Source of the DNA: Brevibacillus choshinensis
Lineage (GTDB): Bacteria > Bacillota > Bacilli > Brevibacillales > Brevibacillaceae
Length of the DNA stretch: 64,000 bases
Assembly: GCF_001420695.1 (NCBI RefSeq)
Contig: NZ_LJJB01000007.1
Span: forward strand, 1,942,142-2,006,141
Direction: 5' to 3'
The translations under genes and the position numbers were made by a program. Below are positions 25,323 to 33,439 of this stretch, piece after piece; the first letter of the stretch is position 1; each line of letters opens with the position of its first letter. The notes under the pieces were generated by a model. The model saw only the letters and a list, made by a program, of their open reading frames with translations. It made no database searches and was not told the origin of the DNA.

Positions 25323-26801
25323 TTAAAGTTCAATGATCTTGGTCGCGATGTTATTACAAAATTCCCTGTCATGCTCCACAAAAAGAATCGTTGGGGCGTA
25401 TTCAAGCAGTAACTCTTCAATTTGCATACGAGAGATAACATCAATAAAGTTTAGGGGTTCATCCCAAATATGCAAATGAACTTTCTCACAAAGACTTTTC
25501 GCAATCAATACTTTCTTCTTTTGGCCGCCGCTATAAGCGGAAATATCCTTTTCAAATTGATCCCTGGAAAAATCCAGTTTCCGTAAAATCGATTTAAACA
25601 GACTTTCATCAATCCCGTGGCTTCTGGCGTAATCCGTCAACTTGCCCTGTAAGTGCGAGGTGTCCTGAGACACATACGATATTTTAAGCTGGCTTCCCTT
25701 TCTGAAAGTGCCTGTATAATTTACATCCTCACCGCAAATCAGTTTGATAATGCTTGATTTTCCCGAGCCGTTTTTACCGGAAAGAGCAATTCGCTCCCCT
25801 TGTTCAATCGTAAAACTTACATCGGTGCAAACCTTCTTCTCACCGTAATAAATCGAAATATTGTCCAGTTCAGCGAGTTGGTTTTTGTGAAAAGCAAGCT
25901 GTGAAATCTTCAGGCTGTCATGGTTTTCAATATTCTTAAGGAGCTTCGATCTTTCATCCATAGCCGATTGCTGCCTTTGCTCAATGGATTTTGAGCGTTT
26001 CATCATTTTAGCAGCCTTGTGACCAATATACCCTTTATCTACCTTGGAACCGGAATTTCTTGTACCATTTTTCGTTTTTTCCACTTCGTGCGACCAGCTG
26101 CTCGTTCGCTTTGCTGCTTCCGATAATCGTTTCATGTCTTTTTTGAGCTTTTCGTTCTCAGCAAGCTCAAAGTTATCTTGTCTCTGTTTATTTTCCCACC
26201 AATCAGAGAAGTTCCCTTTTTGGATTTCTATGTTGGTCTTATTGATCGAAAGGATGTGATCGACGCAGTTATCAAGAAACGATCTGTCGTGAGAAACCAA
26301 AATATATCCACTTTTCGCCTTGAGGTAATCACTGACAAGCTTTCTTGCATGCATGTCAAGATGATTGGTCGGTTCATCAATTAACAGAAAGCGGTTTTCC
26401 TTTAGAAATAAAGCAGCCAGCAACACTTTCGTTTGCTCTCCGTTGGATAAGGAATCGAAGGGACGATACAGAACATCCTCAGAAACCTGTAGCAAAGAAA
26501 GCTCACGCATTAATTCCCAGTGAAGATAGTCCGGAATGATGTCGTTAATAACGTCTAGGGTATGTTGTTCCTTGTTCTCGACATGGAAAGGGAAATATTC
26601 AAAGTGGACATTCGCAGAGATATTTCCACTGTATTCATATTTACCCAGCAACAAGTTGAGAAAGGTTGTCTTCCCCCTACCGTTTCTTCCCGTAAATCCT
26701 AATTTCCAATCGGTATCTATTTGGAAGCTTACGTTTTCAAATATGTGATCGAAACTGCCTTCATAGGCAAACGTCAGGTTTGTAACATTGATTAATGACA
26801 T
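25323..26801 (-). CDS. ABC-F ribosomal protection protein (Lsa-like)
   Basis: A 492-residue soluble ABC-F protein with two ATPase domains and no membrane spans. Domain 1 has GRNGRGKTT, LSNGEQTKVLLA and LLIDEPTNHLD; domain 2 has GKNGSGKSS, YSGGQKKKVLIA and HIWDEPLNFID. Between them lies a basic interdomain linker (about 200-280, KNGTRNSGSKVDKGYIGHKAAK) that reaches the peptidyl-transferase centre in this class. Overall it resembles the Lsa/Vga type that protects ribosomes from lincosamides, pleuromutilins and streptogramin A. ATG with AGGAGG 8 bases upstream. A leader ORF and an attenuator precede it (26819-27029), supporting antibiotic-induced expression. The exact resistance spectrum cannot be read. 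Confidence 0.92.
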   Translation of the reverse strand: MSLINVTNLTFAYEGSFDHIFENVSFQIDTDWKLGFTGRNGRGKTTFLNLLLGKYEYSGNISANVHFEYFPFHVENKEQHTLDVINDIIPDYLHWELMRELSLLQVSEDVLYRPFDSLSNGEQTKVLLAALFLKENRFLLIDEPTNHLDMHARKLVSDYLKAKSGYILVSHDRSFLDNCVDHILSINKTNIEIQKGNFSDWWENKQRQDNFELAENEKLKKDMKRLSEAAKRTSSWSHEVEKTKNGTRNSGSKVDKGYIGHKAAKMMKRSKSIEQRQQSAMDERSKLLKNIENHDSLKISQLAFHKNQLAELDNISIYYGEKKVCTDVSFTIEQGERIALSGKNGSGKSSIIKLICGEDVNYTGTFRKGSQLKISYVSQDTSHLQGKLTDYARSHGIDESLFKSILRKLDFSRDQFEKDISAYSGGQKKKVLIAKSLCEKVHLHIWDEPLNFIDVISRMQIEELLLEYAPTILFVEHDREFCNNIATKIIEL

Positions 26802-26818
26802 GAAATGATCCTCCTGTA

Positions 26819-26859
26819 TAAAAATAGAAAAGCTACAAGAAAGTTACTCTCTTGTAGCT
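26819..26859 (-). terminator. Attenuator terminator in the ABC-F leader
   Basis: On the minus strand AGCTACAAGA (26859-26850, complement) and TCTTGTAGCT (26840-26831) form a 10-bp stem followed by TTTCTATTTTT. It sits directly before the ABC-F ribosome site and would stop transcription in the uninduced state. Confidence 0.88.
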
Positions 26860-26999
26860 CAATTTTAATACAGCAAATCCAACCCAAAATGGAGTCAGAT
26901 AAGAATATTGTTTGAGTGAAAAGATATCGTAACTTTCTTGCATATAAAAAATAAAACATGCGAAAAAACGCATTTTTGTTTTATTTTATGAGCAAGAAA
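26836..26999 (-). promoter_or_regulatory. Antiterminator / anti-antiterminator region of the ABC-F leader
   Basis: CAAGAAAGTTAC on the RNA (26940-26929) is exactly complementary to GTAACTTTCTTG (26847-26836), which overlaps the terminator stem; their pairing would prevent termination. The same GCAAGAAA (26941-26934) is also complementary to TTTCTTGC (26999-26992). That segment forms an alternative long stem with AAAATAAAAC/GTTTTATTTT and ATGCG/CGCAT inside (26948-26987). These are three mutually exclusive structures, as in ribosome-mediated attenuators. Confidence 0.85.
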
Positions 27000-27002
27000 A
27001 AA

Positions 27003-27029
27003 TTACATTATCATTTCAACTCCAGTCAT
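27003..27029 (-). CDS. Leader peptide ORF of the ABC-F attenuator
   Basis: ATG-to-TAA ORF encoding MTGVEMIM. A GGAG lies 5 bases before the internal ATG at 27014, so the translated form may be only Met-Ile-Met. The stop codon is 4 bases before the anti-antiterminator arm at 26999-26992, so a drug-stalled ribosome here would mask that arm and free the antiterminator. Confidence 0.65.
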   Translation of the reverse strand: MTGVEMIM

Positions 27030-27041
27030 TAAGTTAATCGT

Positions 27042-27070
27042 ATTTTATCATACCCATTTTTTTAATTCAA
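27042..27070 (-). promoter_or_regulatory. Promoter of the ABC-F leader transcript
   Basis: Minus strand TTGAAT (27070-27065) and TAAAAT (27047-27042) with a 17-base spacer. The transcript would start a few bases before the leader ORF. Confidence 0.6.
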
Positions 27071-27441
27071 CACATGAATCAAATCGAACCCGTTCGTTCA
27101 ATCGTGCGCTGATTTTTTACCACAGGCCATTACAAATATCATCATCTTTCTGGCAAGCTATGTCACCTTCAAGGTATCACTTCCCTTTTCGACTGTGAAT
27201 AAGTAATTCCTACCGCAATAGGTTTTGAACGGGGGGATAATATTTTTCGTAATTGATTTCGTTTTTTTATATTCCGGTTGTTACTCACAGGTATAATTGC
27301 TCTGAAGCCTCGCGCTAACTTTGCGACAGGAGATATGAGTCGGCATTAATTAATCCAATTATGTTTACATAATTATAATTATGTTAATTCGCTGTCTTCT
27401 TAGCTATTTTTCCTTCCCGTTTACGTTTTTCAGTTAGCAAT
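27071..27441. other. Gene-free AT-rich stretch
   Basis: No coding frame stands out. It contains a perfect dyad AATTATGT-TT-ACATAATT at 27357-27374, followed by more AT-rich alternation up to 27387, and nothing else I can name. Confidence 0.5.
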
Positions 27442-27470
27442 GAAAAAAGGACTGCTCATCGCAGCCCTTC
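27442..27470 (-). terminator. Terminator of the long peptide operon 2
   Basis: Minus strand AAGGGCTGC-GATGA-GCAGTCCTTTTTT, 22 bases after the final M28 stop. It closes the operon that begins at 40354. Confidence 0.85.
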
Positions 27471-27491
27471 AATTCGTATACATCGCGCTTT

Positions 27492-29258
27492 CTACGATCG
27501 ACCGATAATTTTTTTTGCCTCATTCATTGTCCAGACGACACGATTTTGTCCACGTAACAGATGATTACGGGTAACGTGATACCGGTGTGAACCTGGCTCT
27601 AATGCCGCCAACTGCAATGCAGGAGCGATATCGGGCAAGGCAGGAATTTGGACTGCTGGATCATGATGAAACTTGCCACGGCGAGTAAAGTTGATGGGAA
27701 TGAGCGTCCTGCCAAGCTGCAAGAGCTTTTCATTCGCTGCCTTTACTTCCGGGGATGATACCTCCGTCGCTTGTAACAGCTCTAGGTCCTGATAAAAATC
27801 TTCTAAAGCCAGTCGAAGAATCTTCGCTTCACTTGCGGCGAGTTCAAAGCTGAAATGCTCACCAGCAGCTTCTTGATATTGCTGTAAGGTTTCGATGAAC
27901 TCATCGGCAGTCTTCCGGAAGTCATAAGGGAGAACGGTCGCTTGCAAGACGCGATAAATAGATGTCATGTAGACTTTCAGATCTCTTTGTAGAATCTCGT
28001 AATCCGCCACATCCATTAAGTCGTCTTCGGTATGCCACTCAATATTAGAACCGCAACCGCCGACCGGATAATACCCTTTTTCTTTCAACTGCTCTTGCGG
28101 AATGGTGGACGAGAGCTTGTAAAAGGAAGTTATCCCGATATTGTGAAACGAATAGTCACCTGCGCGATTTGGACGTTTTCCCTTTGCATCTTCTCGGACG
28201 GCATCGTAGATGGCTTGTTTGCAATGATCCCCTACTTCATTCGTCCAGTCCATCTTTTCATAGGAAGTAGCCCAGCGGCAACCGGGAGAGTCACAGTTTA
28301 CCTGCGCAATGCAATTGGCATCCAAATCCAGAGCAAATTGATCGGCAAACCAAGTGGAGCCTGCGTAGCGTCCCGTTGAATGGCCTGGCCAGATGGCAAT
28401 CCGCAGACTCCGCTTCAACTTGTCGCGATGCTTGTAGAAGATTCGTGCCATCTCCATCAAAGCCGCATCTCCGGTCGTATTATCGCCGATACCCACATGC
28501 CACGAATCCAAATGTCCGTGTAGGAGGATGTACTTTTCCGGTTCTTCTGTCCCTTCGATGAACATATCGATCAGCGGGCACGCAAACCAGCCCTTCTCCA
28601 GGCTCGTTGACAGTTCAATCACGGCTCTCCCTGTCTGGCACATCGCTTTTAACTCTTCCCCATCCGATTTGTTTACGGCGACAACGGGAATCTTGGGCTC
28701 CTTGTCAATCGTGTCCAGATCCGGCGCACCCCAGATCGTGGTGCAGATCCCATCGTGGATATTCTTGCCCGGATTGATGAAAATAGCACCCAGCACGCCT
28801 TTGTCGTGGAAGGTAGCTACTTTTTCGGGCATCGCCAAGCCTTCACTGATAACGATTTTCCCACACAGGTCATTCACTTCTTCGTTTACCTTCGCATCGA
28901 ACATGTCGTAGCGGTCCGTAGCCTGCGCCGAGGGTACGTATACCAATTCACCTTGAACAGTCGCTCCGTTGGTCGAGACGGAAAAGGAAGGGGTCTTGGC
29001 CCGAAAAGTCTTGCTTACAGGAGCAATCGCTTGAACGGATGCATTTTTCGGAACGCTCAAGTAAATGGAAGGATAGTGAACGGTATGCGGTATTCCCCAC
29101 TCTTCCAGGATCTGGGCGAGAAAGTGTGCAGCCGTTCGTTCGTCCTCACTACCAGACTCCCGAATCAAACCACTGAATGTTTCCAAAATCCGCTTGGGAG
29201 TCTCCATATTGATTTCATCTAACAGCAGCTTCTCTTGCTCTTTCACGTAACTTGTCAT
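27492..29258 (-). CDS. PA-domain M28-family protein 3, catalytic Glu pair replaced
   Basis: A 588-residue M28B-type protein, last gene of sigma-54 operon 2. PA domain with GKIVISEGLAMPEKVATF; M28 metal motifs HLDSWHVGIGDNTTG, VNCDSPG, EWHTEDD. WPGHSTGRYAGS stands in place of the Glu-Glu segment. C-terminal helical domain ends in LRGQNRVVWTMNEAKK, a motif shared by the four closest paralogues (RGQNR-[VL]-[VA]-W). No signal peptide. GGGAG lies 9 bases before the ATG. Its sequence is closest by eye to 11775-13535, including the shared GICTTIWGAPDLDTID segment. Confidence 0.88.
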   Translation of the reverse strand: MTSYVKEQEKLLLDEINMETPKRILETFSGLIRESGSEDERTAAHFLAQILEEWGIPHTVHYPSIYLSVPKNASVQAIAPVSKTFRAKTPSFSVSTNGATVQGELVYVPSAQATDRYDMFDAKVNEEVNDLCGKIVISEGLAMPEKVATFHDKGVLGAIFINPGKNIHDGICTTIWGAPDLDTIDKEPKIPVVAVNKSDGEELKAMCQTGRAVIELSTSLEKGWFACPLIDMFIEGTEEPEKYILLHGHLDSWHVGIGDNTTGDAALMEMARIFYKHRDKLKRSLRIAIWPGHSTGRYAGSTWFADQFALDLDANCIAQVNCDSPGCRWATSYEKMDWTNEVGDHCKQAIYDAVREDAKGKRPNRAGDYSFHNIGITSFYKLSSTIPQEQLKEKGYYPVGGCGSNIEWHTEDDLMDVADYEILQRDLKVYMTSIYRVLQATVLPYDFRKTADEFIETLQQYQEAAGEHFSFELAASEAKILRLALEDFYQDLELLQATEVSSPEVKAANEKLLQLGRTLIPINFTRRGKFHHDPAVQIPALPDIAPALQLAALEPGSHRYHVTRNHLLRGQNRVVWTMNEAKKIIGRS

Positions 29259-29274
29259 GTTCCAATCTCCCTTC

Positions 29275-31074
29275 TCATTTGCTCCCTGTTTTCACTCCAT
29301 CGTGCTCAAAGGTTTTCAGCAGCTTCCGTGCACGCTGCATGCTCCAAGCCACACGATTTTGACCGCGGGTGAGATGAGTAAGAGCAACCCGGTAAGGATG
29401 TGAGTCAGCTTCCAAGCTGGACAAGAGGTGTGCGGCAGCTAAATCCGGTATTCGCGGCATATCGATGGCCAGATCGTGACGGAATTTACCTGCCCGCGAA
29501 AAGCTGATGGTGACGAGCTCTCGACCCAAACTGCGAATGATTTCATTGGCTTTTTTAACCCTTGTGTCCAAAATAGATGGAGTCTGTAGTTCCTTCACCT
29601 GCTGATTGAAATCTTCCAAAGCTAGATAGAGCTCTTGTGCCTCTCTACGTACCATGTCAAACGAATAGTGATCGGTTGCATACGCCTGATATTCCTCGAT
29701 CGTCTCGATCAGATCTTCCACCGTCTTCGTAAAGAGAAACGGGTGAATCGGTGCATTCACGACACGCAGGATCGTCGTCATGTAGACCTTGAGATCTCGT
29801 ACCAAAATATCCATATCCGCTACATGCATCAAGTCTTCCTCGCTGTGCCACTCAATATTGGAGCCACATCCGCCGACTGCATAATACCCCCTTTCTGCCA
29901 ACTCTTCTGCTGGGATGCTGGAAGAAAGCATGTAAAATGACGTTATTCCAATGTTGTTAAAGGAGTAATCGCCTGCCCGATGCGGTCGGAAGCCTTTGGA
30001 TGGTTGACCGACGGCATCCTGTATCGCGGACTGGCAAAGCTCCTGCGCTTCACTCATCCACGACATCTCTTCATAGGAAGTAGCCCAGCGGCAGCCTGGC
30101 GAATCACAATTGACTTGGGCGATGCAATTCTCATCGAGATCCAGGCCAAACTGATCGGCGAACCAGGTAGAGCCTGCATATCTACCTGTCGAGTGCCCGG
30201 GCCATATTGCGATTCGAATGCTGCGCTTGAGCTTGTCGCGGTGCTTGTAAAAGATACGAGCCATTTCCAGCAAGGCAGCATTCCCCGTACCGTTGTCCCC
30301 GATCCCTTGATGCCAAGAATCCAAATGTCCGTGCAAAAGGACGTATTTATCCGGTTCTTCGGTCCCTTCGATCCAGATATCAATCAGCGGGCATTCAAAC
30401 CACCCTTCATCCAGATGCGTCTGAAATTGCAAAGTGACGGTATCGGATTGACATTCGTTGATCAAATCAAGTCCATCCTGCTTACCGATCATCAGCGCAG
30501 GAATTTGCGGTTCCTCGCCCAACGTGTCCAAGTCCGGAGAGCCCCAAACAACACCGACGGTTCCTTCGTGTATGTAACGACCAGGACTGATGAAGATGAC
30601 GCCTAGTGCCCCGTCATTGCCTAATTCCTTCATTTTTCCTGACACTGGATAGCCATCCGTCAATACGATTTTCCCTCGGACATCGCCGTATTTATTGATC
30701 GCAAGCGGGTCAAAAGCGTCGCTCAGATCGGCTTCGTCTGCCGGAATGTACACGACAGCACCACTTACCCATTGATCACCAGTCGAAACAGAGCATGAAG
30801 GTGTTTTTGCTTTAATTTCACGTGATCCGGGATGGGTTACAATGACCGCAGCCTTTTTGGGTACACTCAAATAAATATTTGGGAAATGAATGCGGTGGGG
30901 AATGTTCCATTTCTCCAAGTATTGTGCCAAAAAACGAGCGGCCGTCCTTTCGTCTTCACTTCCTGATTCGCGTACCAAAGTGAGAAATCGCTCCAGCACC
31001 TCCAATGGCACATCAGTGGAGATGTCTTGCAGGATTGTCTTTTCTAGTTGGTCAATTTCGGATATCACGGACAT
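29275..31074 (-). CDS. PA-domain M28-family protein 4, catalytic Glu pair replaced
   Basis: At 599 residues it is the longest of the five paralogues, with a few extra residues at both ends. PA domain GKIVLTDGYPVSGKMKELG; metal motifs HLDSWHQGIGDNGTG, VNCDSPG, EWHSEED; WPGHSTGRYAGS at the catalytic Glu-Glu position. AAAGGGG lies just before the ATG. It is followed 16 bases later by M28 protein 3, so two different paralogues are co-expressed from this operon. Closest by eye to 20841-22592. Confidence 0.88.
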   Translation of the reverse strand: MSVISEIDQLEKTILQDISTDVPLEVLERFLTLVRESGSEDERTAARFLAQYLEKWNIPHRIHFPNIYLSVPKKAAVIVTHPGSREIKAKTPSCSVSTGDQWVSGAVVYIPADEADLSDAFDPLAINKYGDVRGKIVLTDGYPVSGKMKELGNDGALGVIFISPGRYIHEGTVGVVWGSPDLDTLGEEPQIPALMIGKQDGLDLINECQSDTVTLQFQTHLDEGWFECPLIDIWIEGTEEPDKYVLLHGHLDSWHQGIGDNGTGNAALLEMARIFYKHRDKLKRSIRIAIWPGHSTGRYAGSTWFADQFGLDLDENCIAQVNCDSPGCRWATSYEEMSWMSEAQELCQSAIQDAVGQPSKGFRPHRAGDYSFNNIGITSFYMLSSSIPAEELAERGYYAVGGCGSNIEWHSEEDLMHVADMDILVRDLKVYMTTILRVVNAPIHPFLFTKTVEDLIETIEEYQAYATDHYSFDMVRREAQELYLALEDFNQQVKELQTPSILDTRVKKANEIIRSLGRELVTISFSRAGKFRHDLAIDMPRIPDLAAAHLLSSLEADSHPYRVALTHLTRGQNRVAWSMQRARKLLKTFEHDGVKTGSK

Positions 31075-31125
31075 GGCCCCTTTCCAACTAGGATGGGTGA
31101 AACGTTTGATGCAAACTCAGACTCG

Positions 31126-32556
31126 TTACCTGGTAATCGTTTCCTGCTGATCCTGTTTGCCGGACACTCGCTGACAATAGTGGTCAAAGAAGATCGCCAT
31201 CGATTTCTCAAAATCGAGTACGCCTTCTACCGTGCAATACTCGTCGCTCGAATGCTGTCTAGCACCGTGGCCCATACCTCCTGTGACGTAGGGAATCTGC
31301 AAATACCGCTCAAATACATAATAGGGAGCGCTGCCAGGATTCAGCGGCTGGATTTGCGGCTCCTTACCCATCGTACGATATGTTTCGATCATCGCCTGAA
31401 CGACATCTTCTTCCACAGACACCTTGGACCAGTAGTATTTATTGGCAACATTCATTTCGATATCTGCAAATCCATGCTTATCCAAGTGCGCCCGAATGAG
31501 GCGCACCACTTCATCCGGCTCCATGTGAGGGACCATACGGACATCGACCTTCGCCGTCGCAATATGAGGCAATAATGTTTTCGTACCTGGACCCGTATAT
31601 CCCGAGTAGATCCCGTCGATGTTCAGCTGAGGTCGGCTGTACAGCTTCTCCCATACGTCCATTCCGGTCCCGTCGTACTTCAAACGTTTCACATCATAGT
31701 TTTCGAGGAACACTTTTTCGTCATAGATGCCTTCCTCAATTTGCTGTTTCAGGATTTCCTTTTCTTTCGGAGCGATCTCGGAGACGTCATCCAGGAGTCC
31801 TTCTACCAAAATATTTTCATCCACATCTACCATCGTTGATAAAGCTTGAACGAGACGCCAAGCAGGATTTTTCACCCACGCGTTAAAGGAGCCATGAATT
31901 CCGCGAGAGGTAGGGCCTCCCCAATCTCCCCCTTGGCACACGAGTTCGAAATAGAGTAAGCCTTTCGTGCCAAGCACAAGTCCAGGCGTTCCTACTTCAT
32001 CCTGTTCAAAGAAGGGGAACAAGACTGCCTCTGCTTTGGACAATTTCTCTTTGTACTGTTCGAGGAATGCCGGGAAGTTGCGGCTCCCCATTTCTTCTTC
32101 CCCTTCTACTGCAAAAATCAGATTGACGGGAAGCTTGCCATCCACTTCTTTTATAGCGCGTAAGGTATTGAAGAATGCGCCTAATGGGCCTTTTGTATTG
32201 ACAGCCCCACGGTTGACGATGCACGGTCCAAACTTGGGCAGGTCCTTGATCTCTGCACCCCAAGGATCCACGGTCCATCCCTCTTCATCAGTCGGCATCA
32301 CATCGTACATCCCATAGACCAGGAGTGTGTGCTCCTGTCCTTCATCGAACTCACCGAACACGATAGGATGTCCCTTCGTCGGCACGACTTCTGCTGTTCC
32401 GCCTAGCTCTTCGATTATCTCTTTTAATGTATGGGCGGTCTCTTCAATTCCCTCTCCCGTGTAACTGATGCTCGGCATGCGGAGAAATTCGCGAACGCGG
32501 TCCAAATCTTCGTCAAAGTTTTTCTCTAGATGTAAGAGAACTTTTTGCAAATTCAT
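31126..32556 (-). CDS. M20-family protein with degenerate metal site
   Basis: A 476-residue M20 (carnosinase/DapE-like) fold. The usual GHYDVQP reads GMYDVMP, so the first zinc His is Met. The usual GxxDDKG reads GAVNTKG, so the bridging Asp is Asn. The segment that normally carries the next Asp ligand reads VLFPFFEQD. The catalytic EGEEEMGS and the late His in RQHSSDEY are kept, and the dimer-domain His in GIHGS is present. The protein may hydrolyse with one metal, bind another metal, or have another role. ATG with AGGAGG-like GGAGGGTACC upstream. It lies between the alpha/beta hydrolase and M28 genes of operon 2. Confidence 0.82.
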   Translation of the reverse strand: MNLQKVLLHLEKNFDEDLDRVREFLRMPSISYTGEGIEETAHTLKEIIEELGGTAEVVPTKGHPIVFGEFDEGQEHTLLVYGMYDVMPTDEEGWTVDPWGAEIKDLPKFGPCIVNRGAVNTKGPLGAFFNTLRAIKEVDGKLPVNLIFAVEGEEEMGSRNFPAFLEQYKEKLSKAEAVLFPFFEQDEVGTPGLVLGTKGLLYFELVCQGGDWGGPTSRGIHGSFNAWVKNPAWRLVQALSTMVDVDENILVEGLLDDVSEIAPKEKEILKQQIEEGIYDEKVFLENYDVKRLKYDGTGMDVWEKLYSRPQLNIDGIYSGYTGPGTKTLLPHIATAKVDVRMVPHMEPDEVVRLIRAHLDKHGFADIEMNVANKYYWSKVSVEEDVVQAMIETYRTMGKEPQIQPLNPGSAPYYVFERYLQIPYVTGGMGHGARQHSSDEYCTVEGVLDFEKSMAIFFDHYCQRVSGKQDQQETITR

Positions 32557-32601
32557 AAGGGTACCCTCCTTTGTTCAATGGAACGGAATCAAAATGACCT
32601 A

Positions 32602-33429
32602 CTATTTTGTGAGAAACTGTCTAACGCGGCCCAAGTATTTCTCATTCTCCTCTACATGTGGCGAATGCCCGCTATTTTCATAGATCACCAGCTCGGATCG
32701 AGGAATCAGGCTCGCGATTTCCTCTGAGGCATCCACAGGCGTAATCCAGTCGTGACGGCCAACAGAGACCAGAACAGGCACATCAATGGATGGTAATTTG
32801 TCACGCAAGTTAAATGTCGGTTGATTTACACGGAAAGCAAAGTTGTGCGTTTCATAGTGATAGTAGATGCCATCGATTTTCTCTTTGGCCACGGCTGGAT
32901 CGTACTCTACCGTGTACAAGGGCTGTAAGGCGAAAAATACCGATTTCAATTCTTCATTTGATCGCATCTCGCCCGCAAACATACGCACCAGCTCATCCTC
33001 TGTCAATCCTGGGAGATTGGCTTCCAGTGCACGTTTGGTTGCACCATCTTGACGGTCGGATCCTGGCTTTGTATCGCGCAACATGACATGCGACACGTGG
33101 GCTGGATAGCGCGTCACGTATTCCAAAGCCATATAACCGCCATACGAACCGCCATGAATCACGATCTTGTCCAAATTCAGCTGCTTGCGTAATTCATCAA
33201 TATCCGCTGCCCATTGTTCATGCGTGTAGGGAGGCTTCTCCTCAGATCGGCCAGAACCACGCATATCCAAAAACACGAGCTTATTCGTCTCTTCCAGGGG
33301 AGCAAACGCTTTACGGTCAGCTCGACAGTCGCCCAATCCGGGAGCTCCATGGATAAAAAAGATCGCATCCCCATCTTCTTTTCCGTGCACCTCATAGTAA
33401 ATCTGGCAATCATTTATAGTCGTGTACAT
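32602..33429 (-). CDS. Proline-iminopeptidase-like alpha/beta hydrolase
   Basis: A 275-residue serine hydrolase: oxyanion motif IHGAPGLGD, nucleophile elbow HGGSYGGYMALEY, Asp in SVGRHDWITP and His in ENSGHSPHVEE complete the triad. LDMRGSGRSEEKPPYTHEQWAADIDELRK resembles proline iminopeptidases (S33), which release N-terminal proline from small peptides. Length suits the S33 family. Position 11 bases after the M24 gene and within a peptide operon supports a peptidase role. ATG with AGGAGTGAGG upstream. Confidence 0.85.
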   Translation of the reverse strand: MYTTINDCQIYYEVHGKEDGDAIFFIHGAPGLGDCRADRKAFAPLEETNKLVFLDMRGSGRSEEKPPYTHEQWAADIDELRKQLNLDKIVIHGGSYGGYMALEYVTRYPAHVSHVMLRDTKPGSDRQDGATKRALEANLPGLTEDELVRMFAGEMRSNEELKSVFFALQPLYTVEYDPAVAKEKIDGIYYHYETHNFAFRVNQPTFNLRDKLPSIDVPVLVSVGRHDWITPVDASEEIASLIPRSELVIYENSGHSPHVEENEKYLGRVRQFLTK

Positions 33430-33439
33430 ACCCTCACTC

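Noticed and set aside
26830-26948. 36-codon frame starting at ATGCAAGAAAG in the ABC-F leader as the leader peptide
   Set aside because: It has no ribosome site, and its stop lies inside the terminator stem; the short ORF at 27003-27029 fits the attenuator better.
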